Shown here: positions 8,119 to 16,739 of the stretch, one piece after another
How positions within the stretch are numbered: position 1 is the first letter of the stretch
Layout of the letters: each line of letters opens with the position of its first letter
Assembly (NCBI GenBank): GCA_902779575.1
Contig: CACZBW010000006.1
Location: forward strand, 124,001 to 188,000
Direction: 5' to 3'
DNA length: 64,000 nucleotides
DNA from: an uncultured Lachnospiraceae bacterium
GTDB taxonomy: Bacteria; Bacillota; Clostridia; Lachnospirales; Lachnospiraceae
The notes under the pieces: model-generated
What the model saw: only the letters and a program-made list of their open reading frames with translations
Told to the model about the DNA's origin: nothing
Databases searched by the model: none
Made by a program: the position numbers and the translations under genes

Positions 8119-8787
8119 TCATTCTTCCGGTGCGGCAGGATATCTGACCGGATCATCGCTTTCCGCCCACATCCTCCGCATATGCTCCAGCGCTTCCTGA
8201 TCGACGGGTACATGGTGATAATAGCTTTCACGATCCGCTTCAGTGATTTTGCGGATGACCCTGCATGGATTTCCGGCGGCGACGCACCAGGCGGGAATAT
8301 CCTTCGTGACCACACTGCCCGCACCAATCACCGCGTTATCGCCGATGTGAACTCCCGGCAGGATCACCGAATTGCCGCCGATCCACACATTATGGCCAAT
8401 GGTCACGCCGATGCCGTATTCATAGGCTGTGTTTCTTGTGGCCGGATGCACGGGATGGCCAGCCGTATAGATCGCCACATTGGGAGCCATCTGGCAGTTG
8501 TCTCCGATCACCACGGGCGCCACATCTATGATGGTGCAGTTGTAATTCGCAAAGAAGTTCTTTCCGACGTGGATGTGACTGCCATAGTCGCAGTAGAACG
8601 GCGGGTTCAGGAAGGCTCCGTCGGAGCTGCCGAACAGTTCCTTTACCAGAGCAGATATGCCCGCAAAGTCCGCCCGATCCATGAAATTCAGCTTCTGCAG
8701 CATGATCCGGCATTTCTTCTGCTCCTCGAATACCGCGTCATCAGAGATATACAGGATCTGCTGATCCCGCCGTTCTATATTGTTCAT
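8119..8787 (-). CDS. Maltose/galactoside O-acetyltransferase-like hexapeptide protein
   Basis: 222-residue left-handed beta-helix acyltransferase of the Maa/LacA family, which moves acetyl from acetyl-CoA to a sugar hydroxyl in the cytoplasm. The N-terminal maltose-acetyltransferase helix region (about 5-60) precedes hexapeptide repeats ([36 protein letters not shown]). The probable catalytic His lies in TAGHPV. The AAGPCR-type loop appears as AAGNPCRV. The start at 8787 has AAGGAG upstream; an upstream in-frame extension lacks one. It precedes the zinc-finger-like gene by 37 bp and may be co-transcribed. Confidence 0.9.
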   Translation of the reverse strand: MNNIERRDQQILYISDDAVFEEQKKCRIMLQKLNFMDRADFAGISALVKELFGSSDGAFLNPPFYCDYGSHIHVGKNFFANYNCTIIDVAPVVIGDNCQMAPNVAIYTAGHPVHPATRNTAYEYGIGVTIGHNVWIGGNSVILPGVHIGDNAVIGAGSVVTKDIPAWCVAAGNPCRVIRKITEADRESYYHHVPVDQEALEHMRRMWAESDDPVRYPAAPEE

Positions 8788-8840
8788 GCGATCTTCTCCT
8801 TCTGTCTTTGTTCGTCGAAACATATATGTCAAAACCGATC

Positions 8841-9209
8841 TCAATCCACATTTTTCGTGGCGATCATATCCACTCCGGTCCCAGCAACATCTCTGAAGAG
8901 CACATCGCCGATCCGGACCGGGCAGGGCACCGCAACGCCCCGAAGATCCCTGATCACATCCATGATCCTGTCTTTGGGAATATCGGACGCGGTCTTTAAG
9001 GAAACCATCCGCTCTCCGGTCCTGCTGCCGTATACTCTGACGGAACTTGTGACGATCCGCGTCGGCGCGGTTACTTCCTTCCTGGCATAACTCTCGCCTC
9101 TGGCGCAGGTGTTTCCTGTAACCAGGAGAATCTCCCCGTCATCTCCCATCATTACTTCGATCTGGCATCCGAGCGGACATCCTATACAGGTCAGATTTAC
9201 CGTATTCAT
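8841..9209 (-). CDS. DUF1667 protein, small partner of the flavin oxidoreductase
   Basis: 122 residues with the DUF1667 cysteine pattern: CIGCPLGC near the N-terminus and a further Cys in GNTCARGE. This resembles the N-terminal Fe-S motif of molybdopterin oxidoreductases. In Firmicutes these proteins follow GlpA-like flavoproteins. The ATG at 9209 shares its A with the TGA of the preceding gene (TGATG), indicating translational coupling. GGAGG lies 7 nt upstream; an in-frame TTG one codon earlier is less likely. Its biochemical role is not established. Confidence 0.88.
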   Translation of the reverse strand: MNTVNLTCIGCPLGCQIEVMMGDDGEILLVTGNTCARGESYARKEVTAPTRIVTSSVRVYGSRTGERMVSLKTASDIPKDRIMDVIRDLRGVAVPCPVRIGDVLFRDVAGTGVDMIATKNVD

Positions 9210-10513
9210 CAATTGTCCTCCTCTATCCGAATCTCCAGCGACTTCATATCAGGGTGCGCATCCAGCACCTTTTTTGTCAGAACCAGTTCCTCCATCTCCC
9301 CCGGAGCCATAACCCGGCGTTTCCTGGAAAGGACGGTCTCCCCGTCAATTGCGAGCACGACTCTGCGGTTTGTCATCACGTCTCCCACACGGAAACGGAA
9401 TTTGATCCAATGGCGGACACGGTCCGGATCCACAAAGGAGGGCACCGTATACCGGATACCGCCGGAAAAGCCGACCGGTATCCTTACTGCATTTTCTTCC
9501 TCACCGGCTTCCTGCACTTCCCCGTACTCCCTCACATAGGCCGCGGCGCTTTCCCCGGCGAGCTTTGCCTCCTCGCTGACATAATCCACCAGGTCGTGGA
9601 CATGGAGCACATTTCCGGCAGCGAACACGCCCGGAACGGAGGTTTCCAGAGATTCATTCACCACCGGTCCTCCCGTGACACGGCTCATCTCGGCGCCAAG
9701 CCCCACCGTAAGCTCATTTTCCGGAAGAAGGCCCACGGAAAGAAGGAGCGTATCACACTCGTAATGCTCCTCTGTCCCCGGAATCGGTTTGCGGTCCGGC
9801 CCTACTTCTGCCAGGACAACGCCTTCCACGCGCTCCTTGCCTTCGATGCGGACCACCGTATGGGAAAGCTTAAGCGGGATCCCGAAATCATCCAGACACT
9901 GGACGATATTTCTCTTCAGGCCGCCGGAATACGGCAGAAGTTCCGCACAGACCAGAACCTTTGCTCCTTCGAGCGTCATGCGCCTGGCCATGATCAGTCC
10001 GATATCGCCGGATCCGAGGATCACTACCCGCCTGCCCGGCAGATATCCTTCTATGTTGACCAGCCGCTGGGCTGTGCCTGCCGAAAAAATGCCGGCAGGT
10101 CGGAAACCGGGAATGTTGAGGGCTCCGCGGCTTCTCTCCCGGCATCCCATAGTCAGGATCAGCGCTTTCGTCCTGAGACGCAGAAGTCCTTCTTTCTCAT
10201 TGACAGCCGCCACCTCCTTGATTCCGTCTGCGTCTGCCCCCACGGAAACGACCATGGTATCAAGCCTGCATTCGATCCCGCGCTCAAGGACAAGATCGGC
10301 ATAGCGCTGCGCATACTCCGGTCCTGTCAGCTCTTCCTGGAAGGTATGCAGGCCAAATCCGTTGTGGATACACTGGTTGAGGATACCGCCGAGACGGGTA
10401 TCCCTCTCGAGAATCAGGATGCTCCTCTCCCCCGCATCATACGCGCCGACCGCGGCAGCCAGCCCGGCGGGACCGCCCCCGATCACGATCAGGTTATAAT
10501 CTGTCTTATTCAT
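9209..10513 (-). CDS. FAD/NAD(P)-dependent oxidoreductase of a glycerol-3-phosphate-type unit
   Basis: 434-residue flavoprotein of the pyridine nucleotide-disulfide oxidoreductase fold. An FAD Rossmann motif (VIGGGPAGLAAAVGA) opens the protein, a second dinucleotide motif (ILGSGDIGLIMARRM) is near 165, and a late FAD motif (PGVFAAGNVLHVHDLVD) near 300. There is no CxxxxC redox disulfide, as expected for this subfamily. The gene sits between a GlpA-like dehydrogenase and a DUF1667 gene. The three probably form one complex that passes electrons from glycerol 3-phosphate, or a related substrate, to NAD or another carrier. A good GGAGGG ribosome site supports the start. Confidence 0.88.
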   Translation of the reverse strand: MNKTDYNLIVIGGGPAGLAAAVGAYDAGERSILILERDTRLGGILNQCIHNGFGLHTFQEELTGPEYAQRYADLVLERGIECRLDTMVVSVGADADGIKEVAAVNEKEGLLRLRTKALILTMGCRERSRGALNIPGFRPAGIFSAGTAQRLVNIEGYLPGRRVVILGSGDIGLIMARRMTLEGAKVLVCAELLPYSGGLKRNIVQCLDDFGIPLKLSHTVVRIEGKERVEGVVLAEVGPDRKPIPGTEEHYECDTLLLSVGLLPENELTVGLGAEMSRVTGGPVVNESLETSVPGVFAAGNVLHVHDLVDYVSEEAKLAGESAAAYVREYGEVQEAGEEENAVRIPVGFSGGIRYTVPSFVDPDRVRHWIKFRFRVGDVMTNRRVVLAIDGETVLSRKRRVMAPGEMEELVLTKKVLDAHPDMKSLEIRIEEDN

Positions 10514-10524
10514 TGGTCCCTCCT

Positions 10525-11976
10525 TTACACTCTGTCCTTGACCAGGCCGACGATCACGGACGAATGTCCTCCGGCCTTTGTAATATCAGCCGGATCAACG
10601 CCCCATTCGCGGGCGAGGATATCCATGATCCTGGGTGAGCAGAAACCTCCCTGGCATCTGCCCATACCGGCCCTGACTCTTCTCTTGACGCCATCCAGGC
10701 TCCTGGCGCCTAACGGCCGCCGGATCGCATCGATGATCGCTCCCTCGCTGACCTGCTCGCACCTGCAGACGATCCGTCCGTATTCCGGCTTTTCCTTCAC
10801 AAGCACCGCGATCTCATCAAGCGGCAGGCGCTTTGCGTCAAGGAAACCTTTCCTCGTTCCGACGAAATCCGGATTGGCGTCAAGTCCGAGCTTATCCGCC
10901 AGCTGCCCGGCAATTTCCTTTCCGATCGCAGGCGCTGCAGTCAGCCCCGGAGATTCAATCCCCGCACAGTCAAAGAAGCCCGGGGCATCCTTCACCTCTC
11001 CGAGGATAAAATCGTGGCGCGCCTCATGGGCACGCAGCCCCGCGAAGCTCGTAATCACCTCGCGAAGGGGAAGATCATCAAAGGCAAATCCCGCCTTTTC
11101 CATCAGATCGTCGAAGCCTTCCGAGGTCGTTTCCACGCCTTCTTTATCATCGATATCCTCAGCCGTCGGGCCGATGATCGTATTGCCGTGAACCGTCGGA
11201 CTGACCAGAACGCCTTTGCCGAATTTGCCGGGCACCTGGAATACCGTATGCCTGACATATCCTCCGGTCTTGCGGTCGAGAAGAAGATAGTCCCCTCTCC
11301 TGGGCGTGATGTGGATCTTATCCGCAGAAACCATGTTGTGGAGGACGTCTGAATAGACGCCGGCTGCGTTGACCACACATCTGGAATGGATCACGCCCTG
11401 CGCTGTCTGGATGACCCAGAAGCTTTCCCCGTTTTCGTCCTCCGCCGGACTGAGACCTTTTACCTCCGTATCAAAGCGGAATTCCACTCCGTTGGTGCAG
11501 GCGTTCTCCGCGAAGGCGATCGTCGCCCCGAATGGGCAGATAATGCCCGCCGTCGGCGCATACAGGGCGGCCACCGGCACATGCCCCACCGCCGGTTCCA
11601 GTTCCTTCAGGCGCTCCCTGCCTACGATCTCGAGCTTTTCCACCCCGTTCTTCCGCCCGTTCTCCATCAGCGCCTCCAGCTTATGGATATCTTCCTCATG
11701 AAGCGCCAGCACCAGCGATCCGTTGTTCTTATAATCGAAATCAAGTTCTTTCGCCAGCTCCGGATACATCCTGTTTCCAAGCAGGTTGTACTTTGCCATC
11801 AGAGAGCCGTGGGCGGCGTCAAAACCGGCGTGAATGATCGCTGAATTTGCCTTGGAAGTTCCCGTGCAGACATCCTCCGACCGCTCCAGCACACAGAAGG
11901 AACCGCGGTATGCCGAAAGGAACCGGGCGATGGCGCAGCCTGTCACGCCTGCGCCGATAATCACAACATCGTACAT
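10525..11976 (-). CDS. GlpA-like FAD-dependent dehydrogenase with BFD-type [2Fe-2S] domain
   Basis: 483 residues. DAO-type FAD oxidoreductase (residues 1-370; VIIGAGVTGCAIAR at the start, GLRAHEARHDF near 335), followed by a bacterioferritin-associated-ferredoxin-like domain with cysteines in CRCEQVS and RCQGGFC. This is the architecture of anaerobic glycerol-3-phosphate dehydrogenases in Firmicutes. glpK and glpF are not adjacent, so glycerol 3-phosphate is the likely but unproven substrate. The following flavoprotein starts 11 bp after its stop, so the three genes form one operon. A 9-bp perfect inverted repeat lies 38 bp before the ATG. Confidence 0.88.
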   Translation of the reverse strand: MYDVVIIGAGVTGCAIARFLSAYRGSFCVLERSEDVCTGTSKANSAIIHAGFDAAHGSLMAKYNLLGNRMYPELAKELDFDYKNNGSLVLALHEEDIHKLEALMENGRKNGVEKLEIVGRERLKELEPAVGHVPVAALYAPTAGIICPFGATIAFAENACTNGVEFRFDTEVKGLSPAEDENGESFWVIQTAQGVIHSRCVVNAAGVYSDVLHNMVSADKIHITPRRGDYLLLDRKTGGYVRHTVFQVPGKFGKGVLVSPTVHGNTIIGPTAEDIDDKEGVETTSEGFDDLMEKAGFAFDDLPLREVITSFAGLRAHEARHDFILGEVKDAPGFFDCAGIESPGLTAAPAIGKEIAGQLADKLGLDANPDFVGTRKGFLDAKRLPLDEIAVLVKEKPEYGRIVCRCEQVSEGAIIDAIRRPLGARSLDGVKRRVRAGMGRCQGGFCSPRIMDILAREWGVDPADITKAGGHSSVIVGLVKDRV

Positions 11977-12013
11977 TTGTCATCCTCCGTTTGTCTGACT
12001 TGTCATTTTTTCA

Positions 12014-12036
12014 TATGAAGGACCGTTTCCTTCATA
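12014..12036. promoter_or_regulatory. Perfect inverted repeat upstream of the glpA-like operon
   Basis: TATGAAGGA (12014-12022), 5-bp spacer, TCCTTCATA (12028-12036). It sits between the presumed promoter and the start codon. It could be an operator, or an RNA hairpin in the leader. A TATGAT-like -10 lies farther upstream near 12080-12086. Confidence 0.5.
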
Positions 12037-12167
12037 AACAAATTCCGGCTTAACAATCAGATCGTTCATATTTACAACATTTTATCATAGTACACCCCGT
12101 TCAACCACAATAAAAATGCGTGTGAGCCATGAACCGGAGACTGCCTCCCGGGCATTGACTGAAAATT

Positions 12168-12204
12168 ATAAAAAAACCTGTCTGCCATAACAGCAGACAG
12201 GTCT
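12168..12204 (-). terminator. Rho-independent terminator of the GLUG-protein gene
   Basis: 10-bp perfect stem ACCTGTCTGC/GCAGACAGGT (12176-12185 and 12193-12202) with 7-nt loop. In the minus direction it is followed by seven T residues. Confidence 0.9.
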
Positions 12205-12248
12205 TTTCTATAGTCAGTACGCTTTCCCTTTCCCCCGCTTCATTTGTC

Positions 12249-13328
12249 TCATGCGGCTTCGTCGATCTGCACGTTTTCCGTGGTGCAGTCTTCCACACGG
12301 AAGACGGTCGGATTTGCATAGTACTCTATTCCGTAAGCATCGGCCAGCCCTTCCATGAAGAAACCCGCTCCGACGATTTCTCCGATTCCATCGGCCTCCC
12401 CGCCTGTCTGAATCGTCACATTCTGAATCGTGCATCCTGCGATTTCCGTAACCGGGATTCCTGCTTCCTCCTCTTCATAACCTCCCGCATATCCTGTCAG
12501 ACCGCCGATCCAGTAGCAGTTGTCACCGGCATTGATCGTGACGTTTTCCGCAGTGCAGTCCGTGAACTCCTCAGCGCCGAATCCGCATCCCGAGATTCCT
12601 CCGATGCCGTAGCATTCGTTTCCGGCTGTAATGCTGCCGGCTGCCAACGACCCGGTTACCGACGTCAGTTCCAGTCCGCCGCCTATAATCCCTGCATTTG
12701 CAGTTTTGTCAGGCATCACGATATCCGCCGCTGCAGTGCAGTTTTCGATCCTGCTCATCATGCCGGCTCCTACGATTCCCCCGTACATGCCCTCCGCGCT
12801 CATATCGGTCGCATGCGCAGTAATCAGCGCATCGCTCAGCTTAATACCTGAAACAGTGGAGCAGAATGAATATCCGACTACGGAAGAGGCCATCGTGGTT
12901 CCGTCCACCTGTACATGATCCACATTGAAATCGCGGATTTCCGTATTTGCTATGCAGCCGAACAATCCCAAAGCCCAGTTATCCGGCTGGTTGATGGTGA
13001 AATTGCTGATGGTATGGCCCTGACCGTCAAATGTTCCGGTAAAAGCGTATTCCGGATCCGGCGTCTCTGCCTCTTCTCCTTCCTCTCCCATCTGAACAAA
13101 GCTGCCGAGAGGAGTCCATTCTGCTCCTTCCAGGTCAATATCCGCAGTCAGTACATAATTTCCGGAAAGGTTATCATTTACTGCCTTCAGCTCATCTGCC
13201 GTGGCAATCTCTGTCACTTCTGTGTTCTGAGTCTGTTCCCTTTCTGTTTCCGCTGCTGCGGAAGCCATGCCAAAAGCGATGCAAAGAACAGATGCGGCAA
13301 GGATCATTGCATTTTTTCTCATCATCAT
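12249..13328 (-). CDS. Secreted GLUG-motif beta-helix-like protein
   Basis: 359 residues with an N-terminal signal peptide. A short Glu/Thr-rich stretch leads into an AELKAVNDNLSGNYVLTADIDL segment typical of proteins that carry GLUG repeats, then FTGTFDGQGHTISNF. The remaining two thirds consist of 20-30-residue units rich in Gly, Ile and Val (GGIVGAGMMSRIENCTA, GIGGISGCGFG, WIGGLTGYAGG), which suggests a right-handed beta-helix. No sortase motif or wall-binding domain is visible, so it is likely released or loosely bound. Function unknown; such proteins are usually surface or adhesin-like. AGAGG precedes the first of three consecutive ATG codons. Confidence 0.75.
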   Translation of the reverse strand: MMMRKNAMILAASVLCIAFGMASAAAETEREQTQNTEVTEIATADELKAVNDNLSGNYVLTADIDLEGAEWTPLGSFVQMGEEGEEAETPDPEYAFTGTFDGQGHTISNFTINQPDNWALGLFGCIANTEIRDFNVDHVQVDGTTMASSVVGYSFCSTVSGIKLSDALITAHATDMSAEGMYGGIVGAGMMSRIENCTAAADIVMPDKTANAGIIGGGLELTSVTGSLAAGSITAGNECYGIGGISGCGFGAEEFTDCTAENVTINAGDNCYWIGGLTGYAGGYEEEEAGIPVTEIAGCTIQNVTIQTGGEADGIGEIVGAGFFMEGLADAYGIEYYANPTVFRVEDCTTENVQIDEAA

Positions 13329-13390
13329 CTTAATCCTCTCATACTGTGTGTTTTGTTTCGTAACCGGATTACAGAAACAGGGAACCGGTC

Positions 13391-13813
13391 TCAGGCGAGG
13401 GCGGCTCCCAGCTCCTTACAAGCTGAAATCGCGTCATCATCCGGAGCGTCATTCGCTGTTACGCTGTCTGCTGCCAGAACGATTCCTGCATTCCTGCACC
13501 GGTCTTCCCAGTCGCGCATCCACTGGCCGTCTCCCCAGCCGTAGGAACCAAACAGACCGACTTTCTTTCCTTCCAGTGATCCCTCCACAGCAGCAAACAT
13601 TGGCTCGAATTCGTCTTCTTCCAGTACTTCATCGCCCATCGCGGGGCAGCCGAAGGCGATGCTCTCATAGCCGGCCGCCATATCCGCGTTAAAAGAGCCC
13701 GCCTCGATCAGCGAGACATCAGCGCCTTTTTCCTTTGCACCGTCTGCAACAGCTTCAGCCATCGTCTGTGTGTTCCCGGTCCCGCTCCAAAAAACTACCG
13801 CCATTTTACTCAT
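13391..13813 (-). CDS. Flavodoxin
   Basis: 140-residue FMN electron carrier. The phosphate loop is WSGTGNTQTMA (about 9-19), the second FMN loop follows GCPAMGDEVLE, and GLFGSYGWGDGQWM holds the third loop with the Gly-Trp pair beside the flavin. Flavodoxins replace ferredoxin under iron limitation. Two metal-regulator-like palindromes lie directly upstream. AAAGGAGA precedes the ATG. Confidence 0.95.
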   Translation of the reverse strand: MSKMAVVFWSGTGNTQTMAEAVADGAKEKGADVSLIEAGSFNADMAAGYESIAFGCPAMGDEVLEEDEFEPMFAAVEGSLEGKKVGLFGSYGWGDGQWMRDWEDRCRNAGIVLAADSVTANDAPDDDAISACKELGAALA

Positions 13814-13852
13814 TTAAATCAGTTCTCCTTTCAAATAGGTGCTTTGTCTGTA

Positions 13853-13870
13853 TGTTAGTCTCGTCTAACA
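13853..13870. promoter_or_regulatory. Possible metalloregulator operator 1 (flavodoxin)
   Basis: Perfect inverted repeat TGTTAG-N6-CTAACA, about 40 bp before the flavodoxin ATG. The TTAG/CTAA half-sites resemble DtxR/IdeR-family boxes seen before iron genes in Firmicutes. The binding protein is inferred. Confidence 0.45.
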
Positions 13871-13940
13871 CAGGATCTGAAAATCTGCCTGCAGCAGGGT
13901 TCATTCAAAGCCTGCAGCAGGCATGCAAAAGAAACAGCAC

Positions 13941-13962
13941 AATTAGTTAGTTGAATCTAATT
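13941..13962. promoter_or_regulatory. Possible metalloregulator operator 2 (flavodoxin)
   Basis: AATTAG-N10-CTAATT (13941-13946 and 13957-13962), with an internal TTAGTTGAATCTAA near-palindrome. Same half-site type as the site at 13853-13870. Between them two CCTGCAGCAGG elements (13888-13898 and 13911-13921) also form direct repeats. Confidence 0.4.
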
Positions 13963-14081
13963 TCAGTACGCTCAATATACCACTCTCTGAAACACATGTC
14001 AATATATTATATTGCAGCCCCGCAGCTGCTGCTCTCAAAGGTTACTCTGTTCACGTCCTTCCTCACATTCAGGCGCAGCTC

Positions 14082-15308
14082 TCAAAGAACAGCCTCGAAA
14101 AGAATACTGTCTTTATCCGGACATCTTGCCGTAATCGTCCCACCGTGCTTTTCCGCCACAGCCTTCGCGAGAGACAGCCCGATTCCGGTCCCTCCCGTCT
14201 GTGTGTTTCTGGAACTGTCCGGTCTGTAAAAGCGGTCAAACAGCCGTTTAAGGTCGGGCGGAGTATCAAAATGGCAGCTGTTCCATACACGGATGTATGT
14301 TTTCCGCTCCCTGCAGACCGAAAATTCTATTCTCCCCTTCTCATCCCCATAGCGGACCGCATTGTCGAGAAGAACTGACATCATCTTCTGGATCTGCGCC
14401 TTGTCTCCCAAATATTCAAGATCATCCTGAATATTGATTTCAAGGAATTTTCCTGCTGCTTTCGCCTGGGGCTGCACCGTTTCCGCTATCTCCCAGGCGG
14501 CTTCTGTCAGGGAGAACTTTTCTTTATTCAGAACCGCTCCTGCCTCGTCAAGCCTGGAGAGCGCCACCATCTCCCCTACCAGTTTCGACAGTCTTTTTAT
14601 CTGGGCATGGATATTTTCCGTCCACTCACTCTCTCCGTTTTCCAGTTCAATGATATCCGTGCTTGCCGCAATCGAAGTGAGCGGCGTTTTCAGTTCATGG
14701 CTGGCGTCCGTTATAAAGCGCTTCTGGTTCTCCGCATTCTGTACAAAAGGGCGCACCGCGTATCCGGAGAAAACATATACAAGGATAAAAACCAGCAGCA
14801 GGCTCCCAAGCGCGACCAGAAGGGAGATGAGCAGAAGCGTGCGGATCTGCTCCTGTTCCCTCGCCGCATTCAGAAAAACAACTGTTTTTTCCCCATTTTC
14901 GGCATATACATGATAGCGGTACGCCTCCAGGTACCCTTTTTCCTTCCCGGACTGCAGAACCTTCTCCGCATAGCTGACAGCTTCCTCCTCATCCACAGAA
15001 GCGATATAATCCATATAGACGGATGCTTCCGCACTGTCATCTTTATATCGTACCACGAAGAAGCGCGTCATGAAATTCTCTTCCCGGTCCGGTTGACCGG
15101 CAAAAGGACCCCGAAGCGGCTTATCCTCTTCTCCATGCTTCTGCGCATCCTCTTCAAACGACCGGATTGAGTCAATGGTCCGGTCCGCACGTCTTGAGAC
15201 TTCCGCATAATTAAAGGCATTGACCAGAATGACAATAAGGAGGATGACTGCTGAAAACGCTGCCATCGCCATCCCGATCATGCGCCGGCGCATCTGCCTG
15301 AGCATCAT
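14082..15308 (-). CDS. Sensor histidine kinase
   Basis: 408-residue membrane kinase. Transmembrane segment 1 (about 10-31), an extracellular sensor region of about 120 residues, transmembrane segment 2 (about 155-182), then HisKA with the phospho-acceptor His in FITDASHELKTPL (near 205) and HATPase_c with N box (LLDNAVRYG) and G boxes (GTGIGLSLAKAVAEKHGG). Its ATG overlaps the end of the response-regulator frame (ATGA-type coupling). That regulator has lost its receiver N-terminus, so this kinase appears to lack its cognate partner here. It belongs to the VTC/DUF4956 operon. Confidence 0.93.
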   Translation of the reverse strand: MMLRQMRRRMIGMAMAAFSAVILLIVILVNAFNYAEVSRRADRTIDSIRSFEEDAQKHGEEDKPLRGPFAGQPDREENFMTRFFVVRYKDDSAEASVYMDYIASVDEEEAVSYAEKVLQSGKEKGYLEAYRYHVYAENGEKTVVFLNAAREQEQIRTLLLISLLVALGSLLLVFILVYVFSGYAVRPFVQNAENQKRFITDASHELKTPLTSIAASTDIIELENGESEWTENIHAQIKRLSKLVGEMVALSRLDEAGAVLNKEKFSLTEAAWEIAETVQPQAKAAGKFLEINIQDDLEYLGDKAQIQKMMSVLLDNAVRYGDEKGRIEFSVCRERKTYIRVWNSCHFDTPPDLKRLFDRFYRPDSSRNTQTGGTGIGLSLAKAVAEKHGGTITARCPDKDSILFEAVL

Positions 15309-15763
15309 TTCACCTCCAGTGCATATCCGGCACCGCGGATTGTCCTGATCTCCACGTCAGTCTGAAGGGTCCGGAGTTTTTTTCTGATAAATCCGATATG
15401 GGTCCATACAACGCCGGTATCGGATTCCGAGTCCCAGCCCCATATCTTTTCCATCAGATGATCCGAGGAAAAAACAACGCCCGGGTGGCGCGCAAAAAGT
15501 TCCAGCAGCTGATACTCTTTATTGGTCAGCCGCACTGTCTGCCCGCATGCGGATATTTCATAGCGGGACTGATCGAGCACCAGATTCCCGATCTGAAGCT
15601 GGGAATCCGTATACTGGTCACTGCGACGGAGCAGCGCCCTGACCCGGGCGATCAGTTCCCCGGCTGCAAATGGCTTCGGGAGATAATCGTCGGCGCCGGC
15701 ATCCAGCCCCGCAATCCTGTCCTCCAGCTCCGCCTTGGCTGTCAGCATCAGCACGGGCGTCCG
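15305..15763 (-). pseudogene. Response regulator lacking its receiver N-terminus
   Basis: OmpR-type response-regulator remnant. The visible part begins at RTPVLMLTAK and has the conserved Thr and Lys (MLTAK, LPKPF) of the receiver, then a full winged-helix output domain (LTNKEYQLLELFARHPGVVFSS ... TIRGAGYALE). About the first 70-75 residues are absent, including the acidic pocket and phospho-Asp. Upstream sequence belongs to the carbohydrate-binding gene in another frame. The only in-frame ATG near the junction is at 15748, without a clear ribosome site. It therefore looks non-functional as a phospho-switch. Confidence 0.75.
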
Positions 15764-16736
15764 GCGTGTTCCCGGAACCCTCCGGCATCTCCGTCCCTTC
15801 CGGCGGCTGCATCCCGTTTTCCGGGGTAAACTCTGTCCCCTCCGGCGGCTGCATCCCATTTTCAGATAAGCGCATGTTCCCTGGATTTCCTCCTCTATTT
15901 TGGAACATACCATCTTCTGAACTGCTGCCGCTGCTGGCGTTAAACCCGTCATCGGTGGGATAAATCGTGATGTCTCCGCCGGATACCGTGATCGACGCGC
16001 CTTCGATCCCTTCATAACAGCTGTTCATTGCGATCAGTCCGTATTCGATTTCGACATCTCCGTCAGCGTGGATGCCGTCATCGCCTGAATCCATGGTGAT
16101 CGTACCGCCTGTGATGACAAGATCGTCGTTTGCCTTGATGCCATGCTTATATCCGGCGTTGATCTGCAGGGATCCGCTTCCGTTGATCGTCAGGTCATCG
16201 TGCGCAAAAATCACGCCATAGCTTCCATCCTCAAGCGCCTCATCCGACAGCTCCCCGCCGCCGCTGAGCGTATTCGCCGTTCCCTCTGCAAGAGTCAGAA
16301 AAACTTTGTCCGCCTCATCTACACGCAGGCAGGCATTATCGCTGCAGGAAATATCGACACCGTCTAAAAGGATCCAGACCTTGGAGTTGGCGTTCGCGTC
16401 CACTGTGATATAACCGTCGTCAAGTGTTCCCGAAACCACGAACTTTCCTGAACCCGCGATTACCAGGTTCCCCTCATATTCATATGCGTTATTTCCGCTG
16501 ACTGTGATACTGTCCCCGTCCAGGGTTATATATGTGGCGGACGCTGTATCCCAGTCGGAAATCTCATCATTTTCCGTAAAATATTCATTATCCGAATGTG
16601 CTTCACTGTCCGCATCCACCATCAGCTCGATTCCGAACAACTGCCCGTTCATGAATAAAACCGTCACAATCAGCGTGAAGGCCAGAACGACCGCACAGAT
16701 CCGGTCAAAATATCTGCTTGTTGACATGGCTGCCAC
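15618..16736 (-). CDS. Carbohydrate-binding-domain (DUF4353-like) membrane protein, C-terminus replaced
   Basis: Single N-terminal membrane anchor (about 13-32), then a beta-rich repeat region (about 60-265) with units such as SGGGELSDEALEDGSYGVIFAHDDLTI, KANDDLVITGG and GGDITIYPTDDGFNAS, typical of the DUF4353 carbohydrate-binding proteins found beside VTC-domain genes. A tail of NGMQPPEGTE repeats follows. After about residue 325 (near 15763) the frame runs out of phase through response-regulator DNA, giving an Arg/Gly-rich unnatural end. The native C-terminus has been lost by deletion. It starts 3 bp after the DUF4956 stop. Confidence 0.75.
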   Translation of the reverse strand: MAAMSTSRYFDRICAVVLAFTLIVTVLFMNGQLFGIELMVDADSEAHSDNEYFTENDEISDWDTASATYITLDGDSITVSGNNAYEYEGNLVIAGSGKFVVSGTLDDGYITVDANANSKVWILLDGVDISCSDNACLRVDEADKVFLTLAEGTANTLSGGGELSDEALEDGSYGVIFAHDDLTINGSGSLQINAGYKHGIKANDDLVITGGTITMDSGDDGIHADGDVEIEYGLIAMNSCYEGIEGASITVSGGDITIYPTDDGFNASSGSSSEDGMFQNRGGNPGNMRLSENGMQPPEGTEFTPENGMQPPEGTEMPEGSGNTPDARADADSQGGAGGQDCGAGCRRRRLSPEAICSRGTDRPGQGAAPSQ

Positions 16737-16739
16737 CTC

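Noticed and set aside
8082..8327. 82-codon upstream extension of the zinc-finger-like gene
   Set aside because: It overlaps the acetyltransferase coding region in another frame and lacks a ribosome site; the signal peptide begins at 8081.
9254..11191. 645-codon plus-strand open frame
   Set aside because: It is antisense to the flavoprotein and GlpA-like genes; the minus-strand proteins have clear families.
15305..16015. Response regulator translated from an ATG at 16015
   Set aside because: The first 80 codons of that frame are carbohydrate-binding-gene DNA out of phase; only the part from about 15763 is response-regulator sequence.
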